DNA from: Pseudacidovorax sp. RU35E
GTDB taxonomy: Bacteria > Pseudomonadota > Gammaproteobacteria > Burkholderiales > Burkholderiaceae_C
Length of the DNA: 64,000 bases
Assembly: GCF_900156165.1 (NCBI RefSeq)
Contig: NZ_FTMY01000007.1
Coordinates: forward strand, 186,001-250,000
Direction of reading: 5' to 3'
A model generated the notes under the pieces. It saw only the letters and a program-made list of their open reading frames with translations, had not been told where the DNA came from and ran no database searches. Position 1 is the first letter of the stretch; every line of letters starts with the position of its first letter. Positions 1 to 9,867 of the stretch are shown one piece after another. Position numbers and translations under genes: made by a program.

Positions 1-520
1 ACTTGAACAGCTCCGCCGTCAGCTGCACGACGGTGCCGTTGCCGCTGGAGGCGTAGTTGAACTTGCCAGGGTTCCTGCGGGCCAGCTCGATCCATTCCTT
101 CACGCTGCGTGCGGGCGAGCTGTTGGGCACCAGCATGATGCTGGGCGCGTTGCCCACGTGGGCGATGGGCGTGAAGTCGCGGACCGTGTCGTAGGGCAAC
201 TTGGGATTGATGGACGGGCCCACCGAATGCGTGCTGGTGGTGGCCAGCAGCAGCGTGTAGCCGTCGGCCGGGGCCTTGGCCGCCAGGTCGGAGCCGATGG
301 CGCCGCCCGCGCCGGGCTTGTTGTCCACCACCAGGGCATTGCCGAGCTTCTCGCCCATCTTCTGTGAGAGCGTGCGGGCGAACAGGTCGGTGGCTCCGCC
401 TGCCGGAAAGGGCACGATCAGCCGGATCGGCTTGGACGGATAGCTCTGCGCCAGCGCGGCGCCGGCGGGAAGCAGGGAGGCCGAAGCGGCCTGCAGGAAA
501 TGTCTGCGTTGCATCGTCAT
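1..520 (-). CDS. tctC: TctC/Bug-family periplasmic solute-binding receptor (3' end outside window)
   Basis: Extracytoplasmic receptor of a tripartite tricarboxylate transporter, binding a carboxylate in the periplasm and handing it to TctA/TctB. About 173 N-terminal residues are visible. They begin MTMQRRHFLQAA, with a twin-Arg-like/Sec signal peptide ending near AGAALAQ, then the Bug-family opening YPSKPIRLIVPFPAGGATD and later the family-typical DNKPGAGGAIGSD and ADGYTLL. A start two codons later (position 514) is equally possible. The gene lies downstream of tctA on the same strand, but a strong terminator-like hairpin at 673-697 lies between them, so it may have its own promoter. The C-terminal half is beyond the left edge. 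The ligand cannot be predicted. Confidence 0.9.
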   Translation of the reverse strand, partial: MTMQRRHFLQAASASLLPAGAALAQSYPSKPIRLIVPFPAGGATDLFARTLSQKMGEKLGNALVVDNKPGAGGAIGSDLAAKAPADGYTLLLATTSTHSVGPSINPKLPYDTVRDFTPIAHVGNAPSIMLVPNSSPARSVKEWIELARRNPGKFNYASSGNGTVVQLTAELFK

Positions 521-672
521 GGGCGAAGAGAAAAGGACAACGGTCGGGTGCCGGTCAGCCCGGCGGTCGCGCGGCGCCGATTGGAACGCTTTCCGCACTG
601 ATGAGGAAATGGATTTGGTTGATGAATTCATGCAACCGATCTATGAATCCTTCCGCGTGGGCCGCAGCAACG

Positions 673-697
673 AAAAACGGCACCCGAAGGTGCCGTT
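673..697 (-). terminator. Rho-independent terminator after tctA
   Basis: A perfect 9-bp stem (676-684 pairing with 689-697) closes a tetraloop that reads TTCG on the minus strand. It is followed on that strand by a short T run. It sits about 45 bp past the tctA stop and before the tctC start, so tctC is either read through or separately transcribed. Confidence 0.75.
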
Positions 698-741
698 GGT
701 TCGTGCAAGGGGCGTGCCGCCGGCGGCATGCCCGCACACCG

Positions 742-2253
742 TCATTCCTCGACGAAGGCTTCCTCGCGCTTGGACTTGACCGAGGGCAGCAGCACGATCA
801 CGAGCAGCAGCACCGCCAGCAGCAGCAGGCCGGCCGAGATCGGCCGCGTGACCAGCACGCTCCATTCGCCACGCGACAGCAGCAGCGCCCGTCGCAGGTT
901 CTCCTCCATCATCGGCCCCAGGATGAAGCCCAGCAGCAGCGGGGCCGGCTCGCAGCCCATCTTGATGAAGGCATAGCCGACCACGCCGAAGATGGCCACC
1001 ATCCACACGTCGAAGGTGTTGTTGTTGGTCGAGTACACGCCGATGGCGCAGAACAGCACGATCGCCGGGAACAGCCACTTGTAGGGAATCGACAGCAGCT
1101 TGATCCACATGCCGATCAGCGGCAGGTTCAGGATGATCAGCATCAGGTTGCCGATCCACATCGAGGCGATCAGGCCCCAGAACAGCTCGGGGTTGCTGGT
1201 CATCACCTGCGGGCCGGGCTGGATGTTGTGGATGGTCATCGCGCCCACCATCAGCGCCATGACGGGGTTGGGCGGGATGCCCAGCGTCAGCAGCGGGATG
1301 AAGGAGGTCTGCGCACCGGCGTTGTTGGCCGACTCGGGGCCCGCCACGCCGCGGATGTTGCCCTTGCCGAACGGGACTTCGCCCGGACGCGGCTTGAGCT
1401 TCTTCTCCAGCGTGTATGACGCGAAGGAGGACAGCAGCGCGCCGCCGCCCGGCAGGATGCCCAGGGCCGAACCCAGCGCGGTGCCGCGCAGCACGGCGGG
1501 CGTCATGCGCTTGAAGTCTTCCTTGGTGGGCCACAGGCCCTGCAGCTTGGCGGTGAAGATCTCGCGGTCTTCCTCCGGCTTGGCCAGGTTGGAAATGATC
1601 TCGCCGTAGCCGAACACACCCATGGCGATGGCAATGAAGCCGATGCCGTCGGTCAGTTCCGGAATGTCGAAGCTGTAGCGAGCCACGCCCGAGTTCACGT
1701 CCGTGCCCACCAGGCCCAGCAGCAGGCCCAGCACGATCATGCAGATGGCCTTGAGCAGCGAGCCGGAAGCCAGCACCACGGCACCGATCAGGCCCAGGAT
1801 CATCAGGCTGAAGTATTCGGCCGGGCCGAACTTGAAGGCCAGTTCGGTCAGCGGCGGCGCGAAGGCGGCCAGGATCAGCGTGCCCACACAACCGGCGAAG
1901 AAGGAGCCCAGGCCGGCCGCCGCAAGCGCGGGCCCCCCGCGCCCAGCCTTGGCCATGGCATGCCCGTCGATCACGGTCACCACTGAGGCCGATTCCCCTG
2001 GCAGATTCACCAGGATGGCGGTGGTCGACCCGCCGTACTGCGAGCCGTAGTAGATGCCGGCCAGCATGATCAGCGCGGCCACCGGGGGCAGCGCGTAGGT
2101 CGCCGGCAGCAGCATGGCGATGGTGGCCACCGGGCCGATGCCGGGCAGCACGCCGATCAGCGTGCCCAGCAGGCAGCCGACGAAGGCGTAGATCAGGTTC
2201 TGCAGCGTGAACGCCGCGCCGAAGCCGATCGAGAGGTTGTTAATCAGATCCAT
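742..2253 (-). CDS. tctA: Tripartite tricarboxylate transporter large permease TctA
   Basis: Large membrane subunit of the TTT transporter, which carries the substrate across the inner membrane using a cation gradient together with TctB and a TctC receptor. The 503-residue length is normal for the family. The protein is almost entirely hydrophobic, with about 11-12 membrane segments. It carries the conserved glycine/proline-rich stretches GTLIGVLPGIGPVATIAMLLP near residues 30-50 and GILPGGGALLSSF near 265-275, the two repeated TctA signatures. It lies 13 bp after tctB, so the two are co-transcribed. The C-terminus ends in a charged tail (KSKREEAFVEE). Confidence 0.95.
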   Translation of the reverse strand: MDLINNLSIGFGAAFTLQNLIYAFVGCLLGTLIGVLPGIGPVATIAMLLPATYALPPVAALIMLAGIYYGSQYGGSTTAILVNLPGESASVVTVIDGHAMAKAGRGGPALAAAGLGSFFAGCVGTLILAAFAPPLTELAFKFGPAEYFSLMILGLIGAVVLASGSLLKAICMIVLGLLLGLVGTDVNSGVARYSFDIPELTDGIGFIAIAMGVFGYGEIISNLAKPEEDREIFTAKLQGLWPTKEDFKRMTPAVLRGTALGSALGILPGGGALLSSFASYTLEKKLKPRPGEVPFGKGNIRGVAGPESANNAGAQTSFIPLLTLGIPPNPVMALMVGAMTIHNIQPGPQVMTSNPELFWGLIASMWIGNLMLIILNLPLIGMWIKLLSIPYKWLFPAIVLFCAIGVYSTNNNTFDVWMVAIFGVVGYAFIKMGCEPAPLLLGFILGPMMEENLRRALLLSRGEWSVLVTRPISAGLLLLAVLLLVIVLLPSVKSKREEAFVEE

Positions 2254-2266
2254 GGGTGAGCGCCGA

Positions 2267-2755
2267 TCAGCCGGTGATGAACGTGGGCCAGACCTGGAAC
2301 TGCAGCTTCAGGCCGACGATGAATGCGAGATAGCTGCCCACCGCGAGGATGGTGCCGAGGATCAGCGCCAGCTTGAGCGAGAACTCGGCGCCTGCCAGCG
2401 CCGCGATGACCACCAGCGCGTAGATGCCGATGATCAGCCCCATGGCCGGCAGGCCGATGCTGGGCAGGCCACCCAGCAACACGCCGAACACCAGGTTGGC
2501 CGCGATGATGAACACCAGCGGCTTCCAGGCGATCTTGCCGATGGGCTCGCCATCCGCCGTCTCGACGGTCAATGCACCGAAGACGACCACCAGGCCAAGG
2601 ACGGCCAGGACGATGCCCAGCATGAGGGGGAAGTACCCCGGACCCATGCGCGCCCCGTTGCCCACGGTGTAGGTCGTGGCGCCCCAGGCGAACCCGGCAC
2701 CGACCAGCGTGAACATGAGGCCCGCGAAAAAGTCCTTCTGACTTTTGATCTTCAC
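2267..2755 (-). CDS. tctB: Tripartite tricarboxylate transporter small subunit TctB
   Basis: Small membrane subunit of the TTT transporter. The protein has 162 residues with four hydrophobic segments (about residues 10-27, 39-60, 80-112 and 118-150), the usual TctB topology. The chosen start is GTG at 2755, giving MKIKSQKDFFAG; it has GGAG seven bases upstream and no better ATG is present. As the first gene of tctB-tctA, its promoter should lie in the roughly 115-bp gap between it and the end of the GspE-like gene at 2870. Confidence 0.9.
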   Translation of the reverse strand: MKIKSQKDFFAGLMFTLVGAGFAWGATTYTVGNGARMGPGYFPLMLGIVLAVLGLVVVFGALTVETADGEPIGKIAWKPLVFIIAANLVFGVLLGGLPSIGLPAMGLIIGIYALVVIAALAGAEFSLKLALILGTILAVGSYLAFIVGLKLQFQVWPTFITG

Positions 2756-2869
2756 GAACAGTCTCCACAGAAAAAGAGTGGGCGGATTTTTGGTCAGCCA
2801 CCAGTCAGCTTCGATGTGGATTCCACCTAACCTGAGTTCAGGGTAAGCCCGGGGTTGCCCCGGTCGCGC

Positions 2870-4695
<1,826 letters not shown>

Positions 4696-4699
<4 letters not shown>

Positions 4700-5460
4700 G
4701 GCTGAAGGGGCTTGAACACGCGCAGCCACTTGGGCGCAGGCAGGCCCCAGCGCGCCGAAATCGCCTCGGCCTGCTGGGCCAGCCGATCACGCTTGGGTCG
4801 GGAAGGTGTCCGCTGGGCGAGGACGATGGTGTTGCCCTCGCGCGTGGGCTTGAAGGCCCAGAGCGCGTCGGCGCCAAAGGCCTCGGTGATCTTCTCGACG
4901 CTGCGGTCGTAGCTGGACGAGCGACCGAAAAGGTTGACCGTCATGCAGCCGTCCTCGGCCAGGACGCCGCGGCAGTCGGCATAGAACTCGGCGCTGTCGA
5001 GCACGGGCGCCGCCGCCTCATGGTCGTACAGATCGACCTGCAGGGCATGCACGTTGCCCTGCCACTGGGGCTGGCGCACCTCTTGGGCGGCGTCGGCGAT
5101 CACGACCTGGAGCTTGGCGTCGTCCTGCGGCAGCTTGAACCAGCCGCGGCAGGCAGCCACCACGGCCGGATTCAGCTCGACGGCGGTGGTCCGCATGCGC
5201 AACTGCTTGCGGCAAAACTTGGTGAGCGAGGCCGCGCCGAGCCCCAGCTGCATGGCGTGGCGCTTGGGCACCTGGGCCGCGTCGACGAAGAGCAGCCAGG
5301 CCATCATGCGCTGCACGTACTCCAGTTCGATCTCGAAGGGCGCATCGATGCGCATGGAGCCCTGCACCCATTCCGTGCCCAGGTGCAGGTAGCGGATGTC
5401 GCCCCAGTCCGAGAAGTTGACTTCCGGCAGTGCCTGGAGCTGGCTGCGGCGCGCCTTCAT
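4696..5460 (-). CDS. Spermidine-synthase-like class I methyltransferase-fold protein
   Basis: A 254-residue Rossmann-fold protein of the spermidine/spermine synthase superfamily. The nucleotide-cofactor loop MQLGLGAASLTKF is near residue 84 and the acidic strand end TTAVELNPAVV near 105. DLYDHEAAAPVL and DGCMTVNLFG follow as later conserved strands. It is probably not a true polyamine synthase: such lone spermidine-synthase-like proteins are common in betaproteobacteria and their substrate is unknown. ATG at 5460 overlaps the preceding glycosylase stop as ATGA, and its own stop overlaps the GspE-like start in the same way, so the three genes are translationally coupled. Confidence 0.8.
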
Positions 5461-6011
5461 GCGCAGAGCCCGTGCCGTGCGAAGACCTCGCGCCACGCCT
5501 CGATCTTGCGTGCCAAGCTCCAGGCGGCATGGGCCGGACTGGTCGAGGGCAGGCGATGCACGGCCACACCGGTCACAGCCAACCGCATGGCCTGGGCATG
5601 GCTGGCGGCGCCGTTGTGGGCTATGGCTTCGAGGTGCGGAAGGCGCAGCCCGCCGAGATCGTTGGGCTCGGCGTCGCGGATCGCCGAATCCAGGCTGCCC
5701 GAACGGCGGCAGCGCGCGAACACGTCCCACAGGCCGAGTCCGCGGTCCAGCACCCACTGGCAACGCCCGGCGTAATCGTGGCAAGGGGGAAGCGGCTGCT
5801 CGGGCCAGAGGGCTTGCAAGAGGGTCCAGAGCTGGTTGCGGGGGTTCGCATAATACTGCCGCCTCTCGAGCGAGATCCGGCTTGGGAAGCTGCCCAGGAT
5901 CAGCAGCCGCGTGTGCGTGTCAACGATGGGCGGCAACCCTTCGAGCAGCATCTGCTCGGGCTGGGGCGAGCGAGAAGGCGGCACCGGCATGGCCGCCATC
6001 ATCGCGTCCAT
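5457..6011 (-). CDS. DNA-deoxyinosine glycosylase (UDG superfamily)
   Basis: Base-excision repair enzyme predicted to remove hypoxanthine, and perhaps uracil, from DNA. The 184 residues show the family-6 uracil-DNA-glycosylase-like motifs: LLILGSFPSRISLE near 35-50, followed by YYANPRNQLWTLL, the central LGLWDVFARCRRSGSLDSAI, and the C-terminal loop LPSTSPAHA. The preferred start is ATG at 6011, with GGAG just upstream; an ATG three codons later is possible. It is the first gene of the glycosylase-methyltransferase-GspE operon, behind the terminator at 6036-6061 that ends the upstream gene. Confidence 0.85.
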   Translation of the reverse strand: MDAMMAAMPVPPSRSPQPEQMLLEGLPPIVDTHTRLLILGSFPSRISLERRQYYANPRNQLWTLLQALWPEQPLPPCHDYAGRCQWVLDRGLGLWDVFARCRRSGSLDSAIRDAEPNDLGGLRLPHLEAIAHNGAASHAQAMRLAVTGVAVHRLPSTSPAHAAWSLARKIEAWREVFARHGLCA

Positions 6012-6035
6012 CTCCGGTTCCCGCCTGGCCCATGC

Positions 6036-6061
6036 AAAAAGCCCGCGGAAGCGGGCTTTTC
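6036..6061 (-). terminator. Rho-independent terminator after the LEA-like gene
   Basis: A 7-bp GC-rich stem (AGCCCGC pairing with GCGGGCT) with a 4-base loop is flanked by A5 on one side and T4 on the other, so it can work in both directions. On the minus strand it separates the LEA-like gene from the glycosylase operon. Confidence 0.75.
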
Positions 6062-6118
6062 GTCGAGTGGCGGCACCGGTGCCGCTAAGGGCAGACCGGA
6101 GAAGCCGCCCTTACGCGA

Positions 6119-6640
6119 TCACTGCTTGCCAGCGGCCTTGGCAGCTTCGTTCTGCTCGGTGCCGGGGATCTTCTCGCCGATCTTGTTGCCCGCGGTGCGC
6201 ATGCCGTCGGCGGTCTTGTGGGCCACGTTGGCGGTGGCATCGCCTACCTTCTTCGCGCCGGTCTTGGTGGCGCCATACGCCTTCTTGGCGCCGCGCTCGG
6301 TGGCGGCGACAGCCTCGCCACCGACCTTCTTGGTCTTGCGATAGGCCTTCTTCGTGCCGCTTTCCGTGGCGTCGGCGGCCCTTTCGGCACCGTTCTTGGT
6401 GGCGGTGTAGGCCTTCTTGGCGCCGCGCTCGGTGGCGTCGACGGCTTCCTTGCCGGTTTCCTTGGCGCGCTCGGTCAGCGTCGGTTGCGACGTCATGGGC
6501 GTGGTCGCCGGCATGGCGGGGGTGGTCGCCGTGGTGGTGGTGGTCGTGGTGGCGCTGGTCTGGGCCATGGCCGGCAGGCCAATCGCAGCCAGGGCGACGA
6601 TCAGGGCAGCGGGAAGGGCACGGAGGTTGTACGTTGTCAT
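6119..6640 (-). CDS. Secreted LEA-like 11-residue repeat protein
   Basis: A 173-residue protein of unknown function. A Sec signal peptide (MTTYNLRALPAALIVALAAI, cleavage after PAMAQ) is followed by a Thr/Ala/Pro-rich linker (27-55). Residues 56-154 then form nine consecutive 11-residue units of the type xxATxxGAKKA, highly charged and predicted to form an amphipathic helix. This is the hallmark of group-3 LEA proteins, which protect membranes and proteins during desiccation or osmotic stress; here the location would be the periplasm. The start at 6640 has AGGAG eight bases upstream. Single-gene transcript ending at 6036-6061. The stress-protection role is an inference from repeat type only. 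Confidence 0.75.
   Translation of the reverse strand: MTTYNLRALPAALIVALAAIGLPAMAQTSATTTTTTTATTPAMPATTPMTSQPTLTERAKETGKEAVDATERGAKKAYTATKNGAERAADATESGTKKAYRKTKKVGGEAVAATERGAKKAYGATKTGAKKVGDATANVAHKTADGMRTAGNKIGEKIPGTEQNEAAKAAGKQ
6179..6475 (-). repeat. Nine tandem 33-bp (11-codon) repeats
   Basis: DNA repeat underlying the LEA-like helix. Near-identical copies of the block encoding ATERGAKKAY recur at about 6276-6304 and 6408-6436, exactly 132 bp (four units) apart, with degenerate units between. Confidence 0.8.
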
Positions 6641-6661
6641 CGGAATCGCTCCTTGTGATGC

Positions 6662-6710
6662 GGGCCGCCTGGGGCGGCCCCGGTTGGGACACACGGGGTG
6701 ATGTCCCCGT
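6662..6710. other. Two adjacent hairpins upstream of the LEA-like gene
   Basis: 6662-6680 is a perfect 8-bp GC stem (GGGCCGCC/GGCGGCCC) with a 3-base loop. 6693-6710 is a 6-bp stem (ACGGGG/CCCCGT). They lie between the tatD stop and the LEA-like start. No T run follows on either strand, so a 5'-UTR structure or Rho-type end of tatD is as likely as an intrinsic terminator. Confidence 0.4.
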
Positions 6711-6794
6711 ATGGCCTGAAACGGCAGGCCGTGAGCGAAGGATGACACCGAAGAACGCCTTGCAATCGCTGGAACTCCATGTTGCGACCTCGGC

Positions 6795-7679
6795 CTACGG
6801 GGGCACATCGGCCGCGTCCGACAGTTCCGCGAGGCCTGCATCCCGCGCAGGCATCAAGGCGGCCAGCCGGGGCACCGCAGCCAGCGCGTTGCGCGTCGTG
6901 GCGTCAGCGACCACTTCGACGGTCAGCCCCCGGAGTTCGGCCAGCACCTGTGCAATGCGCGGCACCTCGGCGGGCTCGTTGCGTCCTTGGGGACTTCCCG
7001 CCTCGCGCGCCTCGCGGGTCTGGTAAAGCCAGCTGGGAGGAATGTCCGGCGCATCGGTTTCCAGGACAAAGGATTCCAGCGGCAGTTGCGTCGCCAGCTC
7101 GCGCAGCCGCGTCGCCCGCTCGAAGGTCATCGCGCCACCCAGTCCGAGCTTGAGGCCCAGGCCGAGGCATTCCTCGGCCTGCTGGCGACTGCCGACGAAG
7201 GCATGGGCGATGCCGTGCCATGGCCGGCCGCCGCCCACCTCGCGCAACTGGCGCAGCACCTTGTCGACCGAGCGGCGCACATGGAGCAGCACCGGCAGCT
7301 GCCGCTGCCAGGCCATCTGCAGCTGGCGTCGGAACAGCCGCTCCTGCATCGGGCCGTCGAGTTCGGGCACGAAGTAATCCAGGCCGATCTCGCCGACCGC
7401 AACAAGACGCGGGTCGTCGCCATGGAGATCCAGGGCCGCCTGCAGGACATCGAGTGCCGCCTCGCCGGCCTCGGCCGTGCACAGCGGATGAATGCCCAGC
7501 GAATAGGCGTCCTGCTGCGCATGCGCCAGGGCGCGCACCGTCTCGAAGTTCGACGGCGCCACGGACGGGATCAGGCACAGCGCCACGCCGGCGCGTCGGG
7601 AGCGCGCATGCACCTGCGCCGCCTGCGCACCGAACTCGGGCGCATCCAGGTGACAGTGTGTATCGATGAAGACCGCCAT
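6795..7679 (-). CDS. tatD: TatD-family metal-dependent DNase
   Basis: Metal-dependent hydrolase of the TatD family, a 3'-5' deoxyribonuclease acting in DNA repair or degradation. The TIM-barrel metal ligands are visible: DTHCHLD at the N-terminus, GEIGLDYF near residue 90, LLHVRRSVD near 130, AHAFVGS, and LETDAPDIPP near 220. The start at 7679 (MAVFIDTHCHL) is typical of the family; ATG at 7691 (MIPRMAV) is an alternative, and neither has a clear Shine-Dalgarno sequence. It is divergent from the serine protease gene with about 90 bp between them. Confidence 0.9.
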   Translation of the reverse strand: MAVFIDTHCHLDAPEFGAQAAQVHARSRRAGVALCLIPSVAPSNFETVRALAHAQQDAYSLGIHPLCTAEAGEAALDVLQAALDLHGDDPRLVAVGEIGLDYFVPELDGPMQERLFRRQLQMAWQRQLPVLLHVRRSVDKVLRQLREVGGGRPWHGIAHAFVGSRQQAEECLGLGLKLGLGGAMTFERATRLRELATQLPLESFVLETDAPDIPPSWLYQTREAREAGSPQGRNEPAEVPRIAQVLAELRGLTVEVVADATTRNALAAVPRLAALMPARDAGLAELSDAADVPP

Positions 7680-7768
7680 GCGGGGGATCATGCCGCAGGG
7701 GCTGCAAAGCGGTACAAAGCGTGCTAGGGTGCCCCCAACCCCTGCATCACTTTCTTGGAGGTGCATCG

Positions 7769-8761
7769 ATGCGCAGGCCCGCCCGATACAGCCCGTCGCC
7801 CCGTCGTCCCGTTGCCGAGGACGAACCGATGTCCACCCCCCTGCCGGCCGAGGGTGGGGACGGAGAACCGCCGTCCAGCGTCCCGCCTGAACGCCCTGCG
7901 GCTTGGCATCCGGGCCGCCGCAGCTTCGCGGCCCTGGCGTTGGCCGTCGTGGCGCTGGGGGGCACCAGCGTCTGGCTCTGGCAGCGGCCCCCCGGCGGCC
8001 TGCAGCTCACCCAGAAGGACATCGACGCCGCGGTGCTCAAGACGCTGCAGACGCAGACACTTCCTTCTCAGGCGACGCGCGCCGCCGACACCATCCGTCC
8101 CTCGGTGGTGCGCGTCGTGAGCTACGGCGAGGAAAAGGAAACCCCCGCCGCCCGCACCGAAAAGCGCGGCCGCAACATGGCGCGCGGCAAGCCGCCCGAG
8201 GCCTCGGGCCCGCCCGGCGAGGTCGAGCGCGGCATCGGCACCGGGGTGGTCATCGTCGACAAGGGCGTGATCCTGACCAACCTGCACGTGGTCGCGGGCG
8301 CCCAGAAGATCAAGGTGACTTTCTTCGACGGGCTGGAATCGATCGCCACCGTGACTGGCGTGCAGCCCGAGAACGACCTGGCCGTGCTCCAGGCGCAGAA
8401 GATCCCGGACGATCTGATGGCCGCCACCATGAAGTCCACCGCCGACCTGCGACCCGGCGACCAAGTGGTGGCAGTGGGCTTTCCCTTCGGCATCGGCCCG
8501 TCGGTCTCGGCCGGCGTGGTGTCCGGGCTCAAGCGCTCCTTCCAGTCGCCCGAGGGCAAGCAGGAGCTGTCCAACCTGATCCAGTTCGATGCAGCGGCCA
8601 ATCCCGGCAACTCCGGCGGTCCGCTGATCAACATGGACGGCGAGGTTCTGGGCATCGTCACCGCCATCCTCAACCCGACGCAGCAGCGCACCTTCATCGG
8701 CATCGGCTTTGCGGTGCCCATCGAGAACGCCGCCTCCGCGGTGGGCTCGCCGCCTTTCTGA
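7769..8761 (+). CDS. Membrane-anchored HtrA/DegS-like serine protease lacking a PDZ domain
   Basis: Trypsin-like (S1C) protease predicted to act in the periplasm. A short proline-rich cytoplasmic N-terminus is followed by one membrane segment (about residues 49-68) and the protease domain. The catalytic triad is His173 in TNLHVVAG, Asp203 in ENDLAVLQ and Ser282 in NPGNSGGPL. The protein ends at GFAVPIENAASAVGSPPF, so it has no PDZ domain, unlike DegP/DegS. The start at 7769 has GGAGG seven bases upstream. It lies 89 bp before the MoxR gene on the same strand and may belong to that operon. Confidence 0.85.
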   Translation: MRRPARYSPSPRRPVAEDEPMSTPLPAEGGDGEPPSSVPPERPAAWHPGRRSFAALALAVVALGGTSVWLWQRPPGGLQLTQKDIDAAVLKTLQTQTLPSQATRAADTIRPSVVRVVSYGEEKETPAARTEKRGRNMARGKPPEASGPPGEVERGIGTGVVIVDKGVILTNLHVVAGAQKIKVTFFDGLESIATVTGVQPENDLAVLQAQKIPDDLMAATMKSTADLRPGDQVVAVGFPFGIGPSVSAGVVSGLKRSFQSPEGKQELSNLIQFDAAANPGNSGGPLINMDGEVLGIVTAILNPTQQRTFIGIGFAVPIENAASAVGSPPF

Positions 8762-8850
8762 GCTTCGCAGCCCCAGGTGCTGGTCCGTCTGGCCGGTGCC
8801 GTGATTGACCGATCGACAGCCCGCTCTCCCGAGCGTCCACCGGAAGACCC

Positions 8851-9867
8851 ATGACCACACCGACCGCCCTGCCCGACACTGCCGCCACCACCGCCGATCT
8901 GATGGAACAGATCCTCTACCAGGTCAAGCGCGTGGTGGTGGGACAGGACCGCTTCCTCGAACGGGTGATGGTCGCCATGCTGGCCGGCGGCCACCTGCTG
9001 GTGGAAGGCGTGCCCGGCCTCGCCAAGACGCTCACCGTCAAGACGCTGGCCGACACCATGCGCGGCAGCTTCAAGCGCATCCAGTTCACGCCCGACCTGG
9101 TGCCGGCCGACTTGGTGGGGACCCGCATCTACAACCAGAAGACCGGCGACTTCTCCACTTCGCTCGGGCCCGTCTTCGCCAATCTGCTGCTGGCCGACGA
9201 AATCAACCGCGCGCCTGCCAAGGTGCAGAGCGCACTGCTGGAGGTGATGCAGGAACGCCAGGTGACCATCGCGGGCGAGACGCACCGCGTGCCGCGCCCC
9301 TTCCTGGTCATGGCCACGCAGAACCCGATCGAGACCGAAGGCACCTATCCCTTGCCCGAGGCCCAGGTGGACCGTTTCATGATGAAGGTGCTGGTCGACT
9401 ACCCCACCGACGATGAGGAGTTCGTCATCGTCCAGCGTGTGATCGGCGAGAAGCTGGAGGCTGCCCCGGTCGCCACCATCGAGCAGCTGGCGGCGCTGCA
9501 GGCGCAATCGCGGCAGGTCTACGTCGATCCGTCGCTGATCCAGTACGCGGTCAAGCTGATCTCGGCCACGCGAAATCCCGAGAAGTTCGGCCTCAAGGAC
9601 ACGCGCCGCTTCATCACCTTCGGCGCGAGCCCGCGCGCCACCATCGGCCTGGCCGAGGGCGCGCGCGCGCTCGCCATGCTGCGCGGGCGGGCCTACGTGC
9701 TGCCCGAGGACATGAGCGACCTGGTGCCCGATGTGTTGCGCCACCGCGTGACGCTGTCGTACGAGGGCCTCTCTGAAGGCCTCACACCCGACCTGCTGAT
9801 CGAGAAGATCATGCGTGCCGTCCCGGCGCCGCCGCGGCCGCTCGAGCACGACAAGCTGGTGGCCTGA
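8851..9867 (+). CDS. MoxR-family AAA+ ATPase
   Basis: Cytoplasmic AAA+ ATPase of the MoxR family, thought to act as a chaperone that remodels or inserts cofactors into partner proteins, usually VWA proteins encoded next to it. The 338 residues show Walker A GVPGLAKT (53-60), Walker B LLLADEINRAP (about 112-122) and sensor ATQNPIETEGTYPLPEAQVD. DUF58 and VWA genes follow directly (TGA then ATG with no spacer), the classic MoxR-DUF58-VWA order. Targets are not known. Confidence 0.92.
   Translation: MTTPTALPDTAATTADLMEQILYQVKRVVVGQDRFLERVMVAMLAGGHLLVEGVPGLAKTLTVKTLADTMRGSFKRIQFTPDLVPADLVGTRIYNQKTGDFSTSLGPVFANLLLADEINRAPAKVQSALLEVMQERQVTIAGETHRVPRPFLVMATQNPIETEGTYPLPEAQVDRFMMKVLVDYPTDDEEFVIVQRVIGEKLEAAPVATIEQLAALQAQSRQVYVDPSLIQYAVKLISATRNPEKFGLKDTRRFITFGASPRATIGLAEGARALAMLRGRAYVLPEDMSDLVPDVLRHRVTLSYEGLSEGLTPDLLIEKIMRAVPAPPRPLEHDKLVA

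Noticed and set aside
7769-8761. Serine protease as a frameshifted or truncated DegP with lost PDZ domain
   Set aside because: The 89 bp after the stop contain no PDZ-like sequence in any frame before moxR starts, so the short form looks original rather than broken.
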